64,000 nt of DNA from positions 558,001 through 622,000 of the forward strand of contig NZ_JAVDXI010000001.1 of the NCBI RefSeq assembly GCF_031457805.1. The letters are read 5' to 3'. The translations under genes were made by a program, and so were the position numbers. The notes beneath the pieces were generated by a model, which had not been told where the DNA came from, made no database searches, and was given only the letters and a program-made list of their open reading frames with translations. Numbering within the stretch: the first letter of the stretch is position 1; every line of letters starts with the position of its first letter. Below, piece by piece: positions 36,881-45,332 of the stretch. The DNA is from Caulobacter sp031457805. GTDB lineage: Bacteria > Pseudomonadota > Alphaproteobacteria > Caulobacterales > Caulobacteraceae.

Positions 36881-36916
36881 AAGAAAAGGCCGCGGATCGC
36901 TCCGCGGCCTTCCCCC
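36881..36916. terminator. Bidirectional terminator between the ABM gene and TonB receptor
   Basis: AAGGCCGCGGA (36886-36896) pairs with TCCGCGGCCTT (36901-36911) around TCGC. The plus side continues TTCCCCC (weak). The minus side reads into AAAAG..TTTTCTTTTG, a good T tract for the receptor gene. Confidence 0.8.
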
Positions 36917-36936
36917 ATCTACCCAGATCTTACGGC

Positions 36937-39117
36937 TTAGAAGCGCGCGTCGATCGAGACGCCGATCACCCGCGGCTCGTTGACGAACGCGGTCAGGTTG
37001 TTGAAGTCGATCGCGCCCTTGATGTTGCTCTCGTTGGTGATGTTGCGAGCAAAGGCCGCGACCTCCCAGCCAGCTTCCTTGTTGGCGTAGCCCAGCTTCA
37101 GACCGCCTTCGAAGTCACCCTTCGAGTAGAACTCCTTCGATTCGTAGAGGAACAGGTTCGTGTAGCCCTGCACCTTCCAGTCGGTGAAGGCGAACAGTTC
37201 GCCGCTGGCCACGGGGTAGGCGTAGCGCGCGGTAAAGTCGAAGGTGTACTTCGGCGCGTTCGGGAAGGGATTGCCGTTCACCAGCGCGGCGCCCGTGGCG
37301 GTCGTCGGGTCGGTCACCGTGCAGGCGGCGCAGGCGGCCACGGCCAGGGTGCTGTCCTTGATCTCGGTGTGAGCGTAGCTGTAGCCAGCGGTGACGACGA
37401 AGTTCGGCGTGACCACGAATTCGCTGTCCAGCTCCAGGCCGTAGGCCTCGCCCTTCTTGGCGTTGATCAGGCGGTTGGAGTTGCTGCCGCCGCCGACCGC
37501 GCTGAACTGCGGATCGTCGATGGTGTAGGCGAACACCGCGCCGTTCAGGCGAACGCGACGGTCAAAGAGCTCGCTCTTCAGACCCAGCTCGTACGACATG
37601 ATCGTCTCGGACTTCGCGGCGGAGGCCGGCGAGAAGAAGGCGATGTCGCGGCCCTGGATCGACGGACCGCGGAAGCCCGACGCGACCTTGGCGTAGACGC
37701 TGACGTCCTCGTTGACGTTGTAGAACGCCGACAGGTCCCAGCTCACTTGCGAGTCCGACACCGAAACGGGCGCGGCCATGTTCGGGCCCGAGAGCACCTT
37801 CATGTCCTTGTCGTCATCGGTGTAGCGAAGGCCGCCGGTCAGCGAGAGCTGATCGCTGACCTTGTACGACGCCTGACCGAAGATGGCCCAGGCGGTGTTC
37901 TTCTGCTGAAGCGTGGTGGCCGGGGCGAAGAACGGGTTGGTCTGGATGGCGTACTTCGTGTCGAAGTAGAAGCCGCCGACCTGCCAGCTCAGCGCACCGT
38001 CGGTGTTGCTGGCCAGACGGATTTCCTGGGTCCACTGATCCAGTTCCTTGATGCCGTCCTGGGTGTCCGACGGGAACGGAATGAACCCCGGACCGGTCAG
38101 GTTGCCGCCGTCGATGTCGCCCCGGCTATAGCCGTGGGTGTTCTCATAGGCGGTGATCGAGGTCAGCTTGGCGACGCCAAAGTCGTAGCCGATGTTCGCC
38201 GAGGCGCCGTAGCCCTTGTAGCTCTGCGGGTTATTGGCGCCGGCGTCGAAATAGACGGTGTCGCGGTCGTAGTTCGCGTTGAGCTTGTTGGAGCCCTTGG
38301 TCAGGACGTTGGCGCGGAAGACGGCGGCGGTGCCGTCCAGGTCGCGGCCGTGGACGTTGAACAGCGCATCGAGCTTCTCGTTCGGGGTGAACAGCAGCTG
38401 CAGACGGCCGGCGCGCTCGTTGAAGCCGCCCATGACGTTCTTCTTCTTCGTGAAGCCATTGTCGATCCAGTCGTCACGGTGCTGGAACAGGACCGAAGCC
38501 CGCGCCGCGACCTTGCCTTCCACCAGGGCGCCGCCGACACCGCCGTCGAAGGTGAAGGTGTTGAAGCTGCCGTAGGTCGCCGAGGCGCGGCCCTTCATTT
38601 CTTCCGACGGCTTGATCGTGTCGAACTTGACGATGCCGGCCGTGGTGTTGCGGCCGAACAGGGTGCCTTGCGGGCCGCGCAGCACTTCCACGCGGTCCAG
38701 GTCATACAGCGGCGAGCTCTTCAGCACGACGTTTTCGAGGACGACTTCGTCCTGGATGATCGACACCGGCTGCGAGGCGGCCAGATCGAAGTCTGCATTG
38801 CCGAGGCCACGGATGTAGAAGCGCGGCGCGACGCGGCCGTTCGAGGATTCCGCGTACAGGCCGGGCGCCTTGGCCGACAGGGCCAGGATGTCGTCGCCGG
38901 CGGCGAAGGTCGATTGCAGGCGCTCGCCGCTGATGGCGGCCACCGAGACCGGAACGTCTTGCAGGTTTTCGCTGCGCTTCTGGGCGGTGATGATGACTTC
39001 GCCCACCTTGGTGTCCTGGGCGAACGCCGCCGGCGCGGCGGCCATCGCCGTGACCAGCGCGGCGGCGCCGCACGAGAGCGTCAGGGCGCGACGAAGGGAG
39101 CTATTGAGGCTGTGCAT
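36937..39117 (-). CDS. TonB-dependent outer-membrane receptor
   Basis: About 726 residues with a signal peptide (MHSLNSSLRRALTL..., AAFAQ) from the ATG at 39117. The plug domain begins KVGEVIITAQKRSENLQDVPV, a common opening in Caulobacter and sphingomonads. A beta-barrel follows, ending in an aromatic Phe (SIDARF). It imports a substrate across the outer membrane using TonB energy. No transporter, regulator or hydrolase gene next to it identifies the ligand. The 55-residue upstream extension (to 39282) is not signal-like and is rejected. Confidence 0.9.
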   Translation of the reverse strand: MHSLNSSLRRALTLSCGAAALVTAMAAAPAAFAQDTKVGEVIITAQKRSENLQDVPVSVAAISGERLQSTFAAGDDILALSAKAPGLYAESSNGRVAPRFYIRGLGNADFDLAASQPVSIIQDEVVLENVVLKSSPLYDLDRVEVLRGPQGTLFGRNTTAGIVKFDTIKPSEEMKGRASATYGSFNTFTFDGGVGGALVEGKVAARASVLFQHRDDWIDNGFTKKKNVMGGFNERAGRLQLLFTPNEKLDALFNVHGRDLDGTAAVFRANVLTKGSNKLNANYDRDTVYFDAGANNPQSYKGYGASANIGYDFGVAKLTSITAYENTHGYSRGDIDGGNLTGPGFIPFPSDTQDGIKELDQWTQEIRLASNTDGALSWQVGGFYFDTKYAIQTNPFFAPATTLQQKNTAWAIFGQASYKVSDQLSLTGGLRYTDDDKDMKVLSGPNMAAPVSVSDSQVSWDLSAFYNVNEDVSVYAKVASGFRGPSIQGRDIAFFSPASAAKSETIMSYELGLKSELFDRRVRLNGAVFAYTIDDPQFSAVGGGSNSNRLINAKKGEAYGLELDSEFVVTPNFVVTAGYSYAHTEIKDSTLAVAACAACTVTDPTTATGAALVNGNPFPNAPKYTFDFTARYAYPVASGELFAFTDWKVQGYTNLFLYESKEFYSKGDFEGGLKLGYANKEAGWEVAAFARNITNESNIKGAIDFNNLTAFVNEPRVIGVSIDARF

Positions 39118-39349
39118 GAGATGTCCTGTCGAGACGCCGCGTCGCCAAGTTGTGATCCAGGCGTTGGCGGCGATTCTGTTTGCGCTGCGATAGGCCAAGT
39201 CTCCGCCCTGGGGATATCGCGCATCACGACTTTTCAGGAACTTGGGGGCGATTGCGTCGCCAATGTTGCGAACTTGCGACAATTTTGTTCAGTGGGCGCC
39301 TCTTAAGTAATAAGTTGTTCTACCTTTCGAGCTGCGAGCGTTTGCGGCG

Positions 39350-39386
39350 CAACGAAAAGGGGCCGGAGATCGCTCTCCGGCCCCTT
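39350..39386 (-). terminator. Terminator of glnA
   Basis: On the minus strand, AAGGGGCCGGAGA pairs with TCTCCGGCCCCTT (plus coordinates 39374-39386 and 39357-39369) around GCGA, followed by TTCGTT. It is a strong GC stem 26 nt after the glnA stop. Confidence 0.85.
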
Positions 39387-39411
39387 GCCGTTCGTCCTAA
39401 GCCTTAAGCGC

Positions 39412-40821
39412 TTAGCACTTGTAGTACATGTCGAACTCGACCGGGTGCGGGTGCAGTTGCAGGCGCATCACCTCTTCCATCTTCAGCTCGATGTAGCTGT
39501 CGATGAAGTCGTCATCCATGACGCCGCCGGCCTTCAGGAAGGCGCGGTCCTTGTCGAGGTTTTCCAGGGCTTCGCGCAGCGAGCCGCAGACTTCCGGGAT
39601 CTTCTTCTGTTCGCGCGGCGGCAGGTCGTACAGGTTCTTGTCGGCCGGAGCGCCCGGATCGATCTTGTTGATGATGCCGTCCAGGCCGGCCATCAGCAGA
39701 GCGACGAAGGTCAGGTACGGGTTGCCCATCGGGTCGGGGAAGCGGGCTTCCAGGCGCTTGGCCTTCGGGCTGTCGACGTGCGGGATGCGGATCGAGGCCG
39801 AGCGGTTGCGCGAGCTGTAGGCCAGCTTCACCGGCGCTTCGTAGCCGGGCACCAGACGCTTGTACGAGTTGGTCGTGGAGTTCGAGAACGCGTTGATGGC
39901 CTTCGCGTGCTTGATGATGCCGCCGATGTACCACAGGCATTCCTGCGACAGGCCAGCATACTTGTCGCCGGCGAACAGCGGCTTGCCGTCCTGCCAGATC
40001 GACTGGTGCACGTGCATGCCCGAGCCGTTGTCGGCGAACATCGGCTTGGCCATGAAGGTGGCGGTCTTGCCGTAGGCGGCCGCGACGTTGTGGATGACAT
40101 ACTTATAAAGCTGCATCCGGTCGGCCATGGTGACCATGGTGTCGAACTTCAGGCCAAGCTCGTGCTGGGCGGGGGCCACCTCGTGGTGGTGCTTCTCCGG
40201 CTTCATGCCCAGCTCGCCCATGACGGCCAGCATTTCGCCGCGCAGGTCCTGGCAGCTGTCGACCGGGTTGACCGGGAAGTAGCCGCCCTTCGGCCCCGGG
40301 CGATGGCCCATGTTGCCTTCAGCATATTGCTTGTTCGAGTTAACCGGCAGTTCGGTCGAGTCGAACGAATAGCTGGTGTCGTGCGGGGCGGTCGACCAGC
40401 GCACGTCGTCGAAGATGAAGAACTCGGCTTCCGGGCCGAAGTAGACGGTGTCGCCCACGCCCGCCGTCTTCAGATAGTTCAGCGCGGCCTTGGCGATCGA
40501 TCGCGGGTCGCGGTTGTAGGGGGTGCCGGTGTCGGGGTTCACGACGTCGCAGAACAGCGCCAGCGTGGTCTGCTGGTAGAACGGGTCGATGATCGCGCTC
40601 GACAGGTCGGGGCGCAGCTTCATGTCCGACTCGTTGATGGCCTTCCAGCCGGCGATCGACGAGCCGTCGAACATGGTGCCGTCGTTCAGGAAGTCGTCGT
40701 CGACCAGATCAATGTCGAAGGTCACGTGCTGCATCTTGCCGCGCACGTCCGTGAAGCGGACGTCGACGTACTTCACGTCCTTTTCCTTGATCAGGTTCAG
40801 GATGTCCTTGGCGGTGCTCAT
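39412..40821 (-). CDS. glnA: Glutamine synthetase, type I
   Basis: About 469 residues, standard GSI length. Assimilates ammonium into glutamine. Landmarks are GWKAINESDMKLRPD (about 60), metal/glutamate motif PEAEFFIFDDV (about 130), KGGYFPVNPVDSCQDLR, NGSGMHVHQSIW (ATP/ammonium region) and the NRSASIRIPHV block. The C-terminal KLAYSSRNRSAS and ALENLDKDRAFL precede a Tyr-adenylylation-type segment (NLYDLPPREQKKIPEVCGSL). It follows glnB by 43 nt, the classic glnBA operon. Confidence 0.97.
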   Translation of the reverse strand: MSTAKDILNLIKEKDVKYVDVRFTDVRGKMQHVTFDIDLVDDDFLNDGTMFDGSSIAGWKAINESDMKLRPDLSSAIIDPFYQQTTLALFCDVVNPDTGTPYNRDPRSIAKAALNYLKTAGVGDTVYFGPEAEFFIFDDVRWSTAPHDTSYSFDSTELPVNSNKQYAEGNMGHRPGPKGGYFPVNPVDSCQDLRGEMLAVMGELGMKPEKHHHEVAPAQHELGLKFDTMVTMADRMQLYKYVIHNVAAAYGKTATFMAKPMFADNGSGMHVHQSIWQDGKPLFAGDKYAGLSQECLWYIGGIIKHAKAINAFSNSTTNSYKRLVPGYEAPVKLAYSSRNRSASIRIPHVDSPKAKRLEARFPDPMGNPYLTFVALLMAGLDGIINKIDPGAPADKNLYDLPPREQKKIPEVCGSLREALENLDKDRAFLKAGGVMDDDFIDSYIELKMEEVMRLQLHPHPVEFDMYYKC

Positions 40822-40864
40822 TCCGTATCCCCTTGTAGAACTCTTTAGTTGCTGACGAACCGGC

Positions 40865-41203
40865 CTAGACGGCGGCCGGGCCGTTTTCTCCGGTTCGGAT
40901 GCGGATCACTTCCGCGATCTCCGAGACGAAAATCTTGCCGTCGCCGATGCGGCCCGTGCGGGCGGCGCGGGTGATGGCCTCCAGCGCGGGCTCGAGCTGG
41001 CTGTCCTCTACCACGACCTCCACCTTGATCTTGGGAAGGAAGTCCACGACGTACTCGGCGCCGCGATACAGCTCGGTGTGGCCTTTCTGACGGCCGTAGC
41101 CCTTGGCCTCAAGCACGGTCATGCCCTGGACGCCCATGTCTTGCAGGGCCTCCTTCACCTCATCCAGCTTGAACGGCTTGATGACGGCTTCGATCTTCTT
41201 CAT
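40865..41203 (-). CDS. glnB: Nitrogen regulatory protein PII
   Basis: About 112 residues. Trimeric sensor of 2-oxoglutarate, ATP/ADP and, by uridylylation, glutamine. MKKIEAVIKPFKLDEVKEAL opens the canonical fold. The T-loop GHTELYRGAEYVVDFLPK carries uridylylation-site Tyr51, and TGRIGDGKIFV closes the nucleotide site. The ATG at 41203 matches the family start. Cotranscribed with glnA. The upstream region holds an inverted repeat at 41359-41386. Confidence 0.97.
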   Translation of the reverse strand: MKKIEAVIKPFKLDEVKEALQDMGVQGMTVLEAKGYGRQKGHTELYRGAEYVVDFLPKIKVEVVVEDSQLEPALEAITRAARTGRIGDGKIFVSEIAEVIRIRTGENGPAAV

Positions 41204-41358
41204 CGGTTCCACTTTCGGGCCCGTCGGCGGCGAACCGCCTTCTCTGAGGCGCAACCATCACGCCGCCCCGCGAGCCGCAAGCGAGCCCTCGCGACAAATC
41301 TGACCGAACGATTGACTTACGAGCATGTGATTGGAAATTGGGCACCTAGCGCCCGTTG

Positions 41359-41386
41359 TTTGGGCAAATCCAAAACCGCGCCCAAA
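41359..41386. promoter_or_regulatory. Inverted repeat in the glnB/thiolase divergent region
   Basis: TTTGGGC (41359-41365) and GCCCAAA (41380-41386) are exact inverted arms with a 14-nt spacer, in the 248-nt gap. It is about 156 bp upstream of glnB and 66 bp upstream of the thiolase-like gene. It is a candidate regulator site; it does not match an NtrC (TGCAC) or -24/-12 sigma-54 sequence. Confidence 0.4.
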
Positions 41387-41451
41387 TGGCCTTGCGGCGC
41401 TTCATTTGACGCCTACGATCACGCCCAACGAACGTTTGAATGGGGGCGGAT

Positions 41452-42990
41452 ATGCGCGATGACACGCCGGTTTTGATCGGGGCGGGCCAATTCACCTATC
41501 GAGGAGACGCGGCAAATTCGCCGTCGCCGCTGGAACTGCTGAAAGTTGCGGCGGAACGTGCCGTGCAAGACGCGGGGCTGGAGGGGGCGGTTTTTGCCGA
41601 ACTCGACGCAATGGCGGTTGTCGCGTTCAGCATTGACGCGCCAGGCGGGTTATCGAAGCTCCCGCTACCCCGGCTGAAGAACCCGCCGGCGTCTTTAGCG
41701 CGCGCGCTGTCAGCGGCGCCGCGTTGGAGCGTTTACACGGAAACCGGCGGCAATAGCCCGCAGCAAGCGGTCAATGTCGTGTGCGAACGGATCGCCCAAG
41801 GTCAGAACGATCTCGCCCTCGTCACTGGCGCTGAGTTCCTGGGCTCACTGATGAAGCGGCTGAAGGGGGGCTCGGGCTTCGACGGATGGGGCGACGACAT
41901 CGAGAGCGCGCCAGACCGCATCGGTGATCCGCGTCCGGGCGTCACCCCGCAGGAGGCCGCTCACGGTCTGGGCTATCCGGTCAACACCTATCCGCTGTTC
42001 GAGAACGCTCTGCGAGCGCGCGACGGGGTCTCATTGGAAGAGCATCAAAAGCAGCTTGGAGCCTTCTTCGCGCCTTTCACCAAGGTCGCCGCGGCCAATC
42101 CTCACGCCTGGTTCCCGATCGAGCGCACCGCCGAAGAGCTGGTGACGGTCACCGAGCGCAATCGCATGGTGGGCTATCCCTATCCGAAGTATCTCAATGC
42201 GATCATGGAGGTCGATCAGTCTGCGGCCGTCTTGATCGCCAGCGTCAGGAAGGCGCGCGAACTGGGCGTGCCCGAGGACCGGTGGGTCTTCCTCCACGGC
42301 TGCGCGGATGCTTCGGACCTTTGGTACCCGCTCGAGCGGCAGGACTATCACTCCAGTCCGGCCATGCGCCTTACTGGAGAGCGGGCTCTGGAGATGGCCG
42401 GGATCGGTGTCGAGGACCTCGATCTGATCGACCTTTACTCGTGCTTCCCGTCCGCCGTGCGGATCGGCGCCGAGGAGATCGGCCTGGCGCTCGACGATCC
42501 GCGCGGGCTCACCCTCACCGGCGGCCTGCCTTACTTCGGCGGCCCCGGAAACAACTATGCGCTCCACGCCATCGCCGAGATGGTCGCCAGGCTGAGGGCC
42601 CAGCCTGGCGCCTACGGGCTCTCGACGGCCAACGGCTGGTTCCTGACCAAGCAGTCCGTGGGCATCTATTCGACGCGTCCGATCGAAGGAGAATGGGAAC
42701 GCGAGCCGCCCTCGGTCATCCAGGCCAAGATCGATGCGTTGCCGCATCCTGAGATCGTCGAAAAGCCGGAGGGCAGGGCGGTCATCGAAACCTACACCGT
42801 CGTTCATGGCCGCGAGGGCGTGCGGATGGGGATCGTCATCGGGCGCGATAGCGAGGGCCGTCGGTTCGTGGCCCAGACGCCGGATGATCCGGCTGTGCTG
42901 CGCGACCTGGAAAGCCGCGAGGGTGTCGGGCGGTCGGGGACCGTCGGGCCTCATCCAGACGGGGTCCGCAATCTATTCGTGCCGGATTGA
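41452..42990 (+). CDS. Thiolase-fold protein, acetyl-CoA acetyltransferase-like
   Basis: About 512 residues with thiolase N- and C-domains and a C-terminal extension (about 420-512, an OB-like part). The C-half box GGLPYFGGPGNNYALHAIAEM resembles the GHPxGxxG/H region of thiolases. Where the nucleophilic Cys is expected (about residue 90-100) the sequence is TETGGNSPQQAVN, with no Cys. So classical beta-ketothiolase chemistry is doubtful; the subgroup is annotated as acetyltransferase by similarity only. The start at 41452 has GGGCGGA upstream. Downstream genes follow closely. Confidence 0.75.
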   Translation: MRDDTPVLIGAGQFTYRGDAANSPSPLELLKVAAERAVQDAGLEGAVFAELDAMAVVAFSIDAPGGLSKLPLPRLKNPPASLARALSAAPRWSVYTETGGNSPQQAVNVVCERIAQGQNDLALVTGAEFLGSLMKRLKGGSGFDGWGDDIESAPDRIGDPRPGVTPQEAAHGLGYPVNTYPLFENALRARDGVSLEEHQKQLGAFFAPFTKVAAANPHAWFPIERTAEELVTVTERNRMVGYPYPKYLNAIMEVDQSAAVLIASVRKARELGVPEDRWVFLHGCADASDLWYPLERQDYHSSPAMRLTGERALEMAGIGVEDLDLIDLYSCFPSAVRIGAEEIGLALDDPRGLTLTGGLPYFGGPGNNYALHAIAEMVARLRAQPGAYGLSTANGWFLTKQSVGIYSTRPIEGEWEREPPSVIQAKIDALPHPEIVEKPEGRAVIETYTVVHGREGVRMGIVIGRDSEGRRFVAQTPDDPAVLRDLESREGVGRSGTVGPHPDGVRNLFVPD

Positions 42991-42995
42991 GCGCC

Positions 42996-43565
42996 ATGAA
43001 AATCGTGCATGTGATCCGCCATGGGCGGCCAGCCTCGACCTGGGGCGGCGCGGACGGGGATCCGGGTCTGGATGACGCCGGGCTCTCGCAGGCGAAGGCG
43101 GTTGCGGATGAGATCCTGGGGTTGCCGGAAGGCGAACGGCCCCGAGCCGTCGTATCCTCGCCGTTGCGGCGATGCCGGGAAACAGCTGCGCCTTTGGCGG
43201 ATGCCCTGGGTGTGGAGATCGTTATCGATCCGCGCGTGGGCGAGATCCCGACGCCGGCGGCGCTTTCTGCGGAAGAGCGCCCTGCCTGGCTCCGCACGGC
43301 CTTTGGCGGTCGCTGGGATGAGATCAAGGGCGATCTCGACTACACGACGTGGACCAGGAGCGTTGCGGCGGCTTTGAGCGAGCACGGCGGCGCGGCGGTG
43401 TTCAGTCATTTCGTGGCCTTGAATGGCGCGGTGTCGGTCGCGACCGGGCGACCGGAGGTGATGGCGTTTCGGCCGGACCACTGCTCCCGTACGGTGTTCG
43501 AAATCGACGGCGACCGCTTGATCCTGATCGCGAAAGGGCGAGAAGCTCAAAGTCAGGTGCTTTGA
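42996..43565 (+). CDS. Histidine phosphatase (phosphoglycerate mutase-like) family protein
   Basis: About 189 residues. The catalytic RHG motif is at the start (MKIVHVIRHGRPAS), with RRCRETAAP and SHFVALNGAV as later phosphate-pocket elements. This fold covers phosphatases and mutases for small metabolites or proteins; the substrate is not evident. The ATG follows the thiolase-like stop by 5 nt and the gene is followed by nnrD, suggesting one operon. Confidence 0.87.
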   Translation: MKIVHVIRHGRPASTWGGADGDPGLDDAGLSQAKAVADEILGLPEGERPRAVVSSPLRRCRETAAPLADALGVEIVIDPRVGEIPTPAALSAEERPAWLRTAFGGRWDEIKGDLDYTTWTRSVAAALSEHGGAAVFSHFVALNGAVSVATGRPEVMAFRPDHCSRTVFEIDGDRLILIAKGREAQSQVL

Positions 43566-43575
43566 GGGAGGCCGT

Positions 43576-45027
43576 GTGGCCCGAGAGATCCTGACCGTCG
43601 CCGAGATGACTGCGGCCGACCGGGCGGCTGTGCTGGCGGGAACGCCCACGCCGGTTCTGATGGAGCGCGCCGGCGAAGCTGTGGGGCGGGCGGTGCGCGC
43701 CCGCTATCAGCGCCGCCCCGTGGTCGTATGGTGCGGACCCGGCGATAACGGCGGGGACGGATACGTTGCGGCCCGTCACCTGCGGCGACACGGCTGGCCA
43801 GTCGTTGTCGAAGCGGCCTATCCCCCAGCCACGGACGCCTGTCGCTGGGCGGCGTCGCGCTGGCGTGGCGAGGTCAGGACGTTGTCTGCGACACTGTCCG
43901 ATGACACGCTCTATATAGACGCGATCTTCGGCGCGGGCCTGTCCCGGCCTCTGGAAGGTGAGGTCGCCGGCTTGGCGCGTGACGCCGCGCGACAGCCGTT
44001 GACGATCGTCGCGGTCGATACCCCGTCGGGCGTTCACGGCGATACGGGCCGCTCCTTGGACGGTGTCGCGTTAGCGGCCGAACTCACCGTCACTTTTCAT
44101 CGTCGCAAGCCCGCCCATGTCCTGATCGAGGGGCGCAAAGCCTCCGGCGATATCGTGGTCGCCGATATCGGCCTTGCCTCGATGGGCGCTGCATCGCTCT
44201 TCGAGAATGCGCCGGATCTTTGGCTGGAGCGCTATCCCTGGCCGGCGATTGACGCCCACAAGCACAGCCGCGGGCGTCTGAGCGTTGTCAGCGGTGACGC
44301 CTGGAACACAGGGGCCGCCCGCCTCGCGGCGCGGGCCGGATTGAGGATCGGCGCTGGTGCGGTGACCTTGCTTTCGCCGCCGGCCGCCCTCGCCGTGAAC
44401 GCTAGCCACCTTGAAGCTGTCATGCTGGCGCCCTTCGAGACTGACGGCGACCTAGCCACCAAGGCGCAGAGGGCGGATGCGGTCATCATCGGCCCCGCCG
44501 CCGGGGTGGGAGAGGCGACGGCGCGCAATCTGCGCGCTCTAGCGCAAACCGGCGCGGCCCTGGTGGCCGACGCGGACGCTCTGACGAGCTTCCAAAACGA
44601 TCCCTCCGAACTGTTCGCCTGCCTGGACCGTGATGACGTGCTGACGCCGCACCCTGGGGAATTCGAGCGGATCTTCCCGGGCCTGCTGACGCGGGCGCCG
44701 GAACGGATCAGCGCGGCCCGCGAGGCGGCGCGCCTTGCGGGCGCCGTCGTGCTGCTCAAGGGCGCCGATACGGTTGTCGCCGCGCCGGATGGGCGCGCGG
44801 CGGTCAGCCTCAACGGAACGCCCTGGCTGGCCACCGCCGGCTCGGGTGACGTCCTGGCCGGGTTTATCGGCGGTTTGCTGGCGCAAGGGATGGAAAGCTT
44901 CGAGGCGGCCTGCGCCGGCGCGTGGATCCACGCGGCGTGTGGCGCTCTTCATGGGGTCGGCCTGATCGCCGAAGATCTGCCAGGTCTGGCGCCGAAGATC
45001 CTCGCTCGACTCCATCAAGGCGCCTGA
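43576..45027 (+). CDS. nnrD: Bifunctional NAD(P)H-hydrate repair enzyme
   Basis: About 483 residues. It repairs damaged NADHX/NADPHX: the N-terminal YjeF_N epimerase (about 1-210, CGPGDNGGDGYVAARHL) and the C-terminal ADP-dependent dehydratase (about 215-483, with TAGSGDVLAGFIGGLLAQG carrying the catalytic Asp, and a DADAL block). The fused form is common in bacteria. GTG start at 43576, with GGGAGG 7 nt upstream. Near the glnBA/thiolase set; tRNA-Leu follows. Confidence 0.93.
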   Translation: MAREILTVAEMTAADRAAVLAGTPTPVLMERAGEAVGRAVRARYQRRPVVVWCGPGDNGGDGYVAARHLRRHGWPVVVEAAYPPATDACRWAASRWRGEVRTLSATLSDDTLYIDAIFGAGLSRPLEGEVAGLARDAARQPLTIVAVDTPSGVHGDTGRSLDGVALAAELTVTFHRRKPAHVLIEGRKASGDIVVADIGLASMGAASLFENAPDLWLERYPWPAIDAHKHSRGRLSVVSGDAWNTGAARLAARAGLRIGAGAVTLLSPPAALAVNASHLEAVMLAPFETDGDLATKAQRADAVIIGPAAGVGEATARNLRALAQTGAALVADADALTSFQNDPSELFACLDRDDVLTPHPGEFERIFPGLLTRAPERISAAREAARLAGAVVLLKGADTVVAAPDGRAAVSLNGTPWLATAGSGDVLAGFIGGLLAQGMESFEAACAGAWIHAACGALHGVGLIAEDLPGLAPKILARLHQGA

Positions 45028-45071
45028 GCGGACTTGCGCGGCGCGCTTGCAACCCGTAATGCCGGGCGCAC

Positions 45072-45156
45072 GCGGATGTGGCGAAACTGGTAGACGCACT
45101 GGATTTAGGTTCCAGCGCCGCGAGGCGTGGAGGTTCGAGTCCTCTCATCCGCACCA
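45072..45156 (+). tRNA. tRNA-Leu (anticodon TAG)
   Basis: Eighty-five nt including encoded CCA. The acceptor arms GCGGATG / CATCCGC pair. The anticodon stem CTGGA / TCCAG closes loop TTTAGGT, giving TAG. A long variable arm (GCGCCGCGAGGCGT region) confirms a class II leucine tRNA. T arm GGTTCGAGTCC. A good terminator follows at 45162. Confidence 0.97.
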
Positions 45157-45161
45157 TACCT

Positions 45162-45194
45162 CTCGCAAAGCCCTTTTAGGGCGTGCGAGTTTTA
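45162..45194 (+). terminator. Terminator after tRNA-Leu
   Basis: CTCGCA..AGCCCT pairs with AGGGC..TGCGAG around TTTT, followed by TTTTA. It lies 6 nt after the tRNA end. Confidence 0.8.
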
Positions 45195-45332
45195 TCGCCG
45201 CCGCTCTTGGATGCTCGCGCACGTCGTGACATAAGGGCGCTCTTTCGCCGCCCGGCACGTCGCGGGCGGCGTCGATCTTTTGGACCCCAGGGCGGAGCTC
45301 GGGCGCCCGGCGCCCCGACCCGAGAATTAAGA

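Noticed and set aside
37369..39306. 645-codon plus-strand frame
   Set aside because: Antisense to the TonB receptor; shadow frame with no recognisable product.
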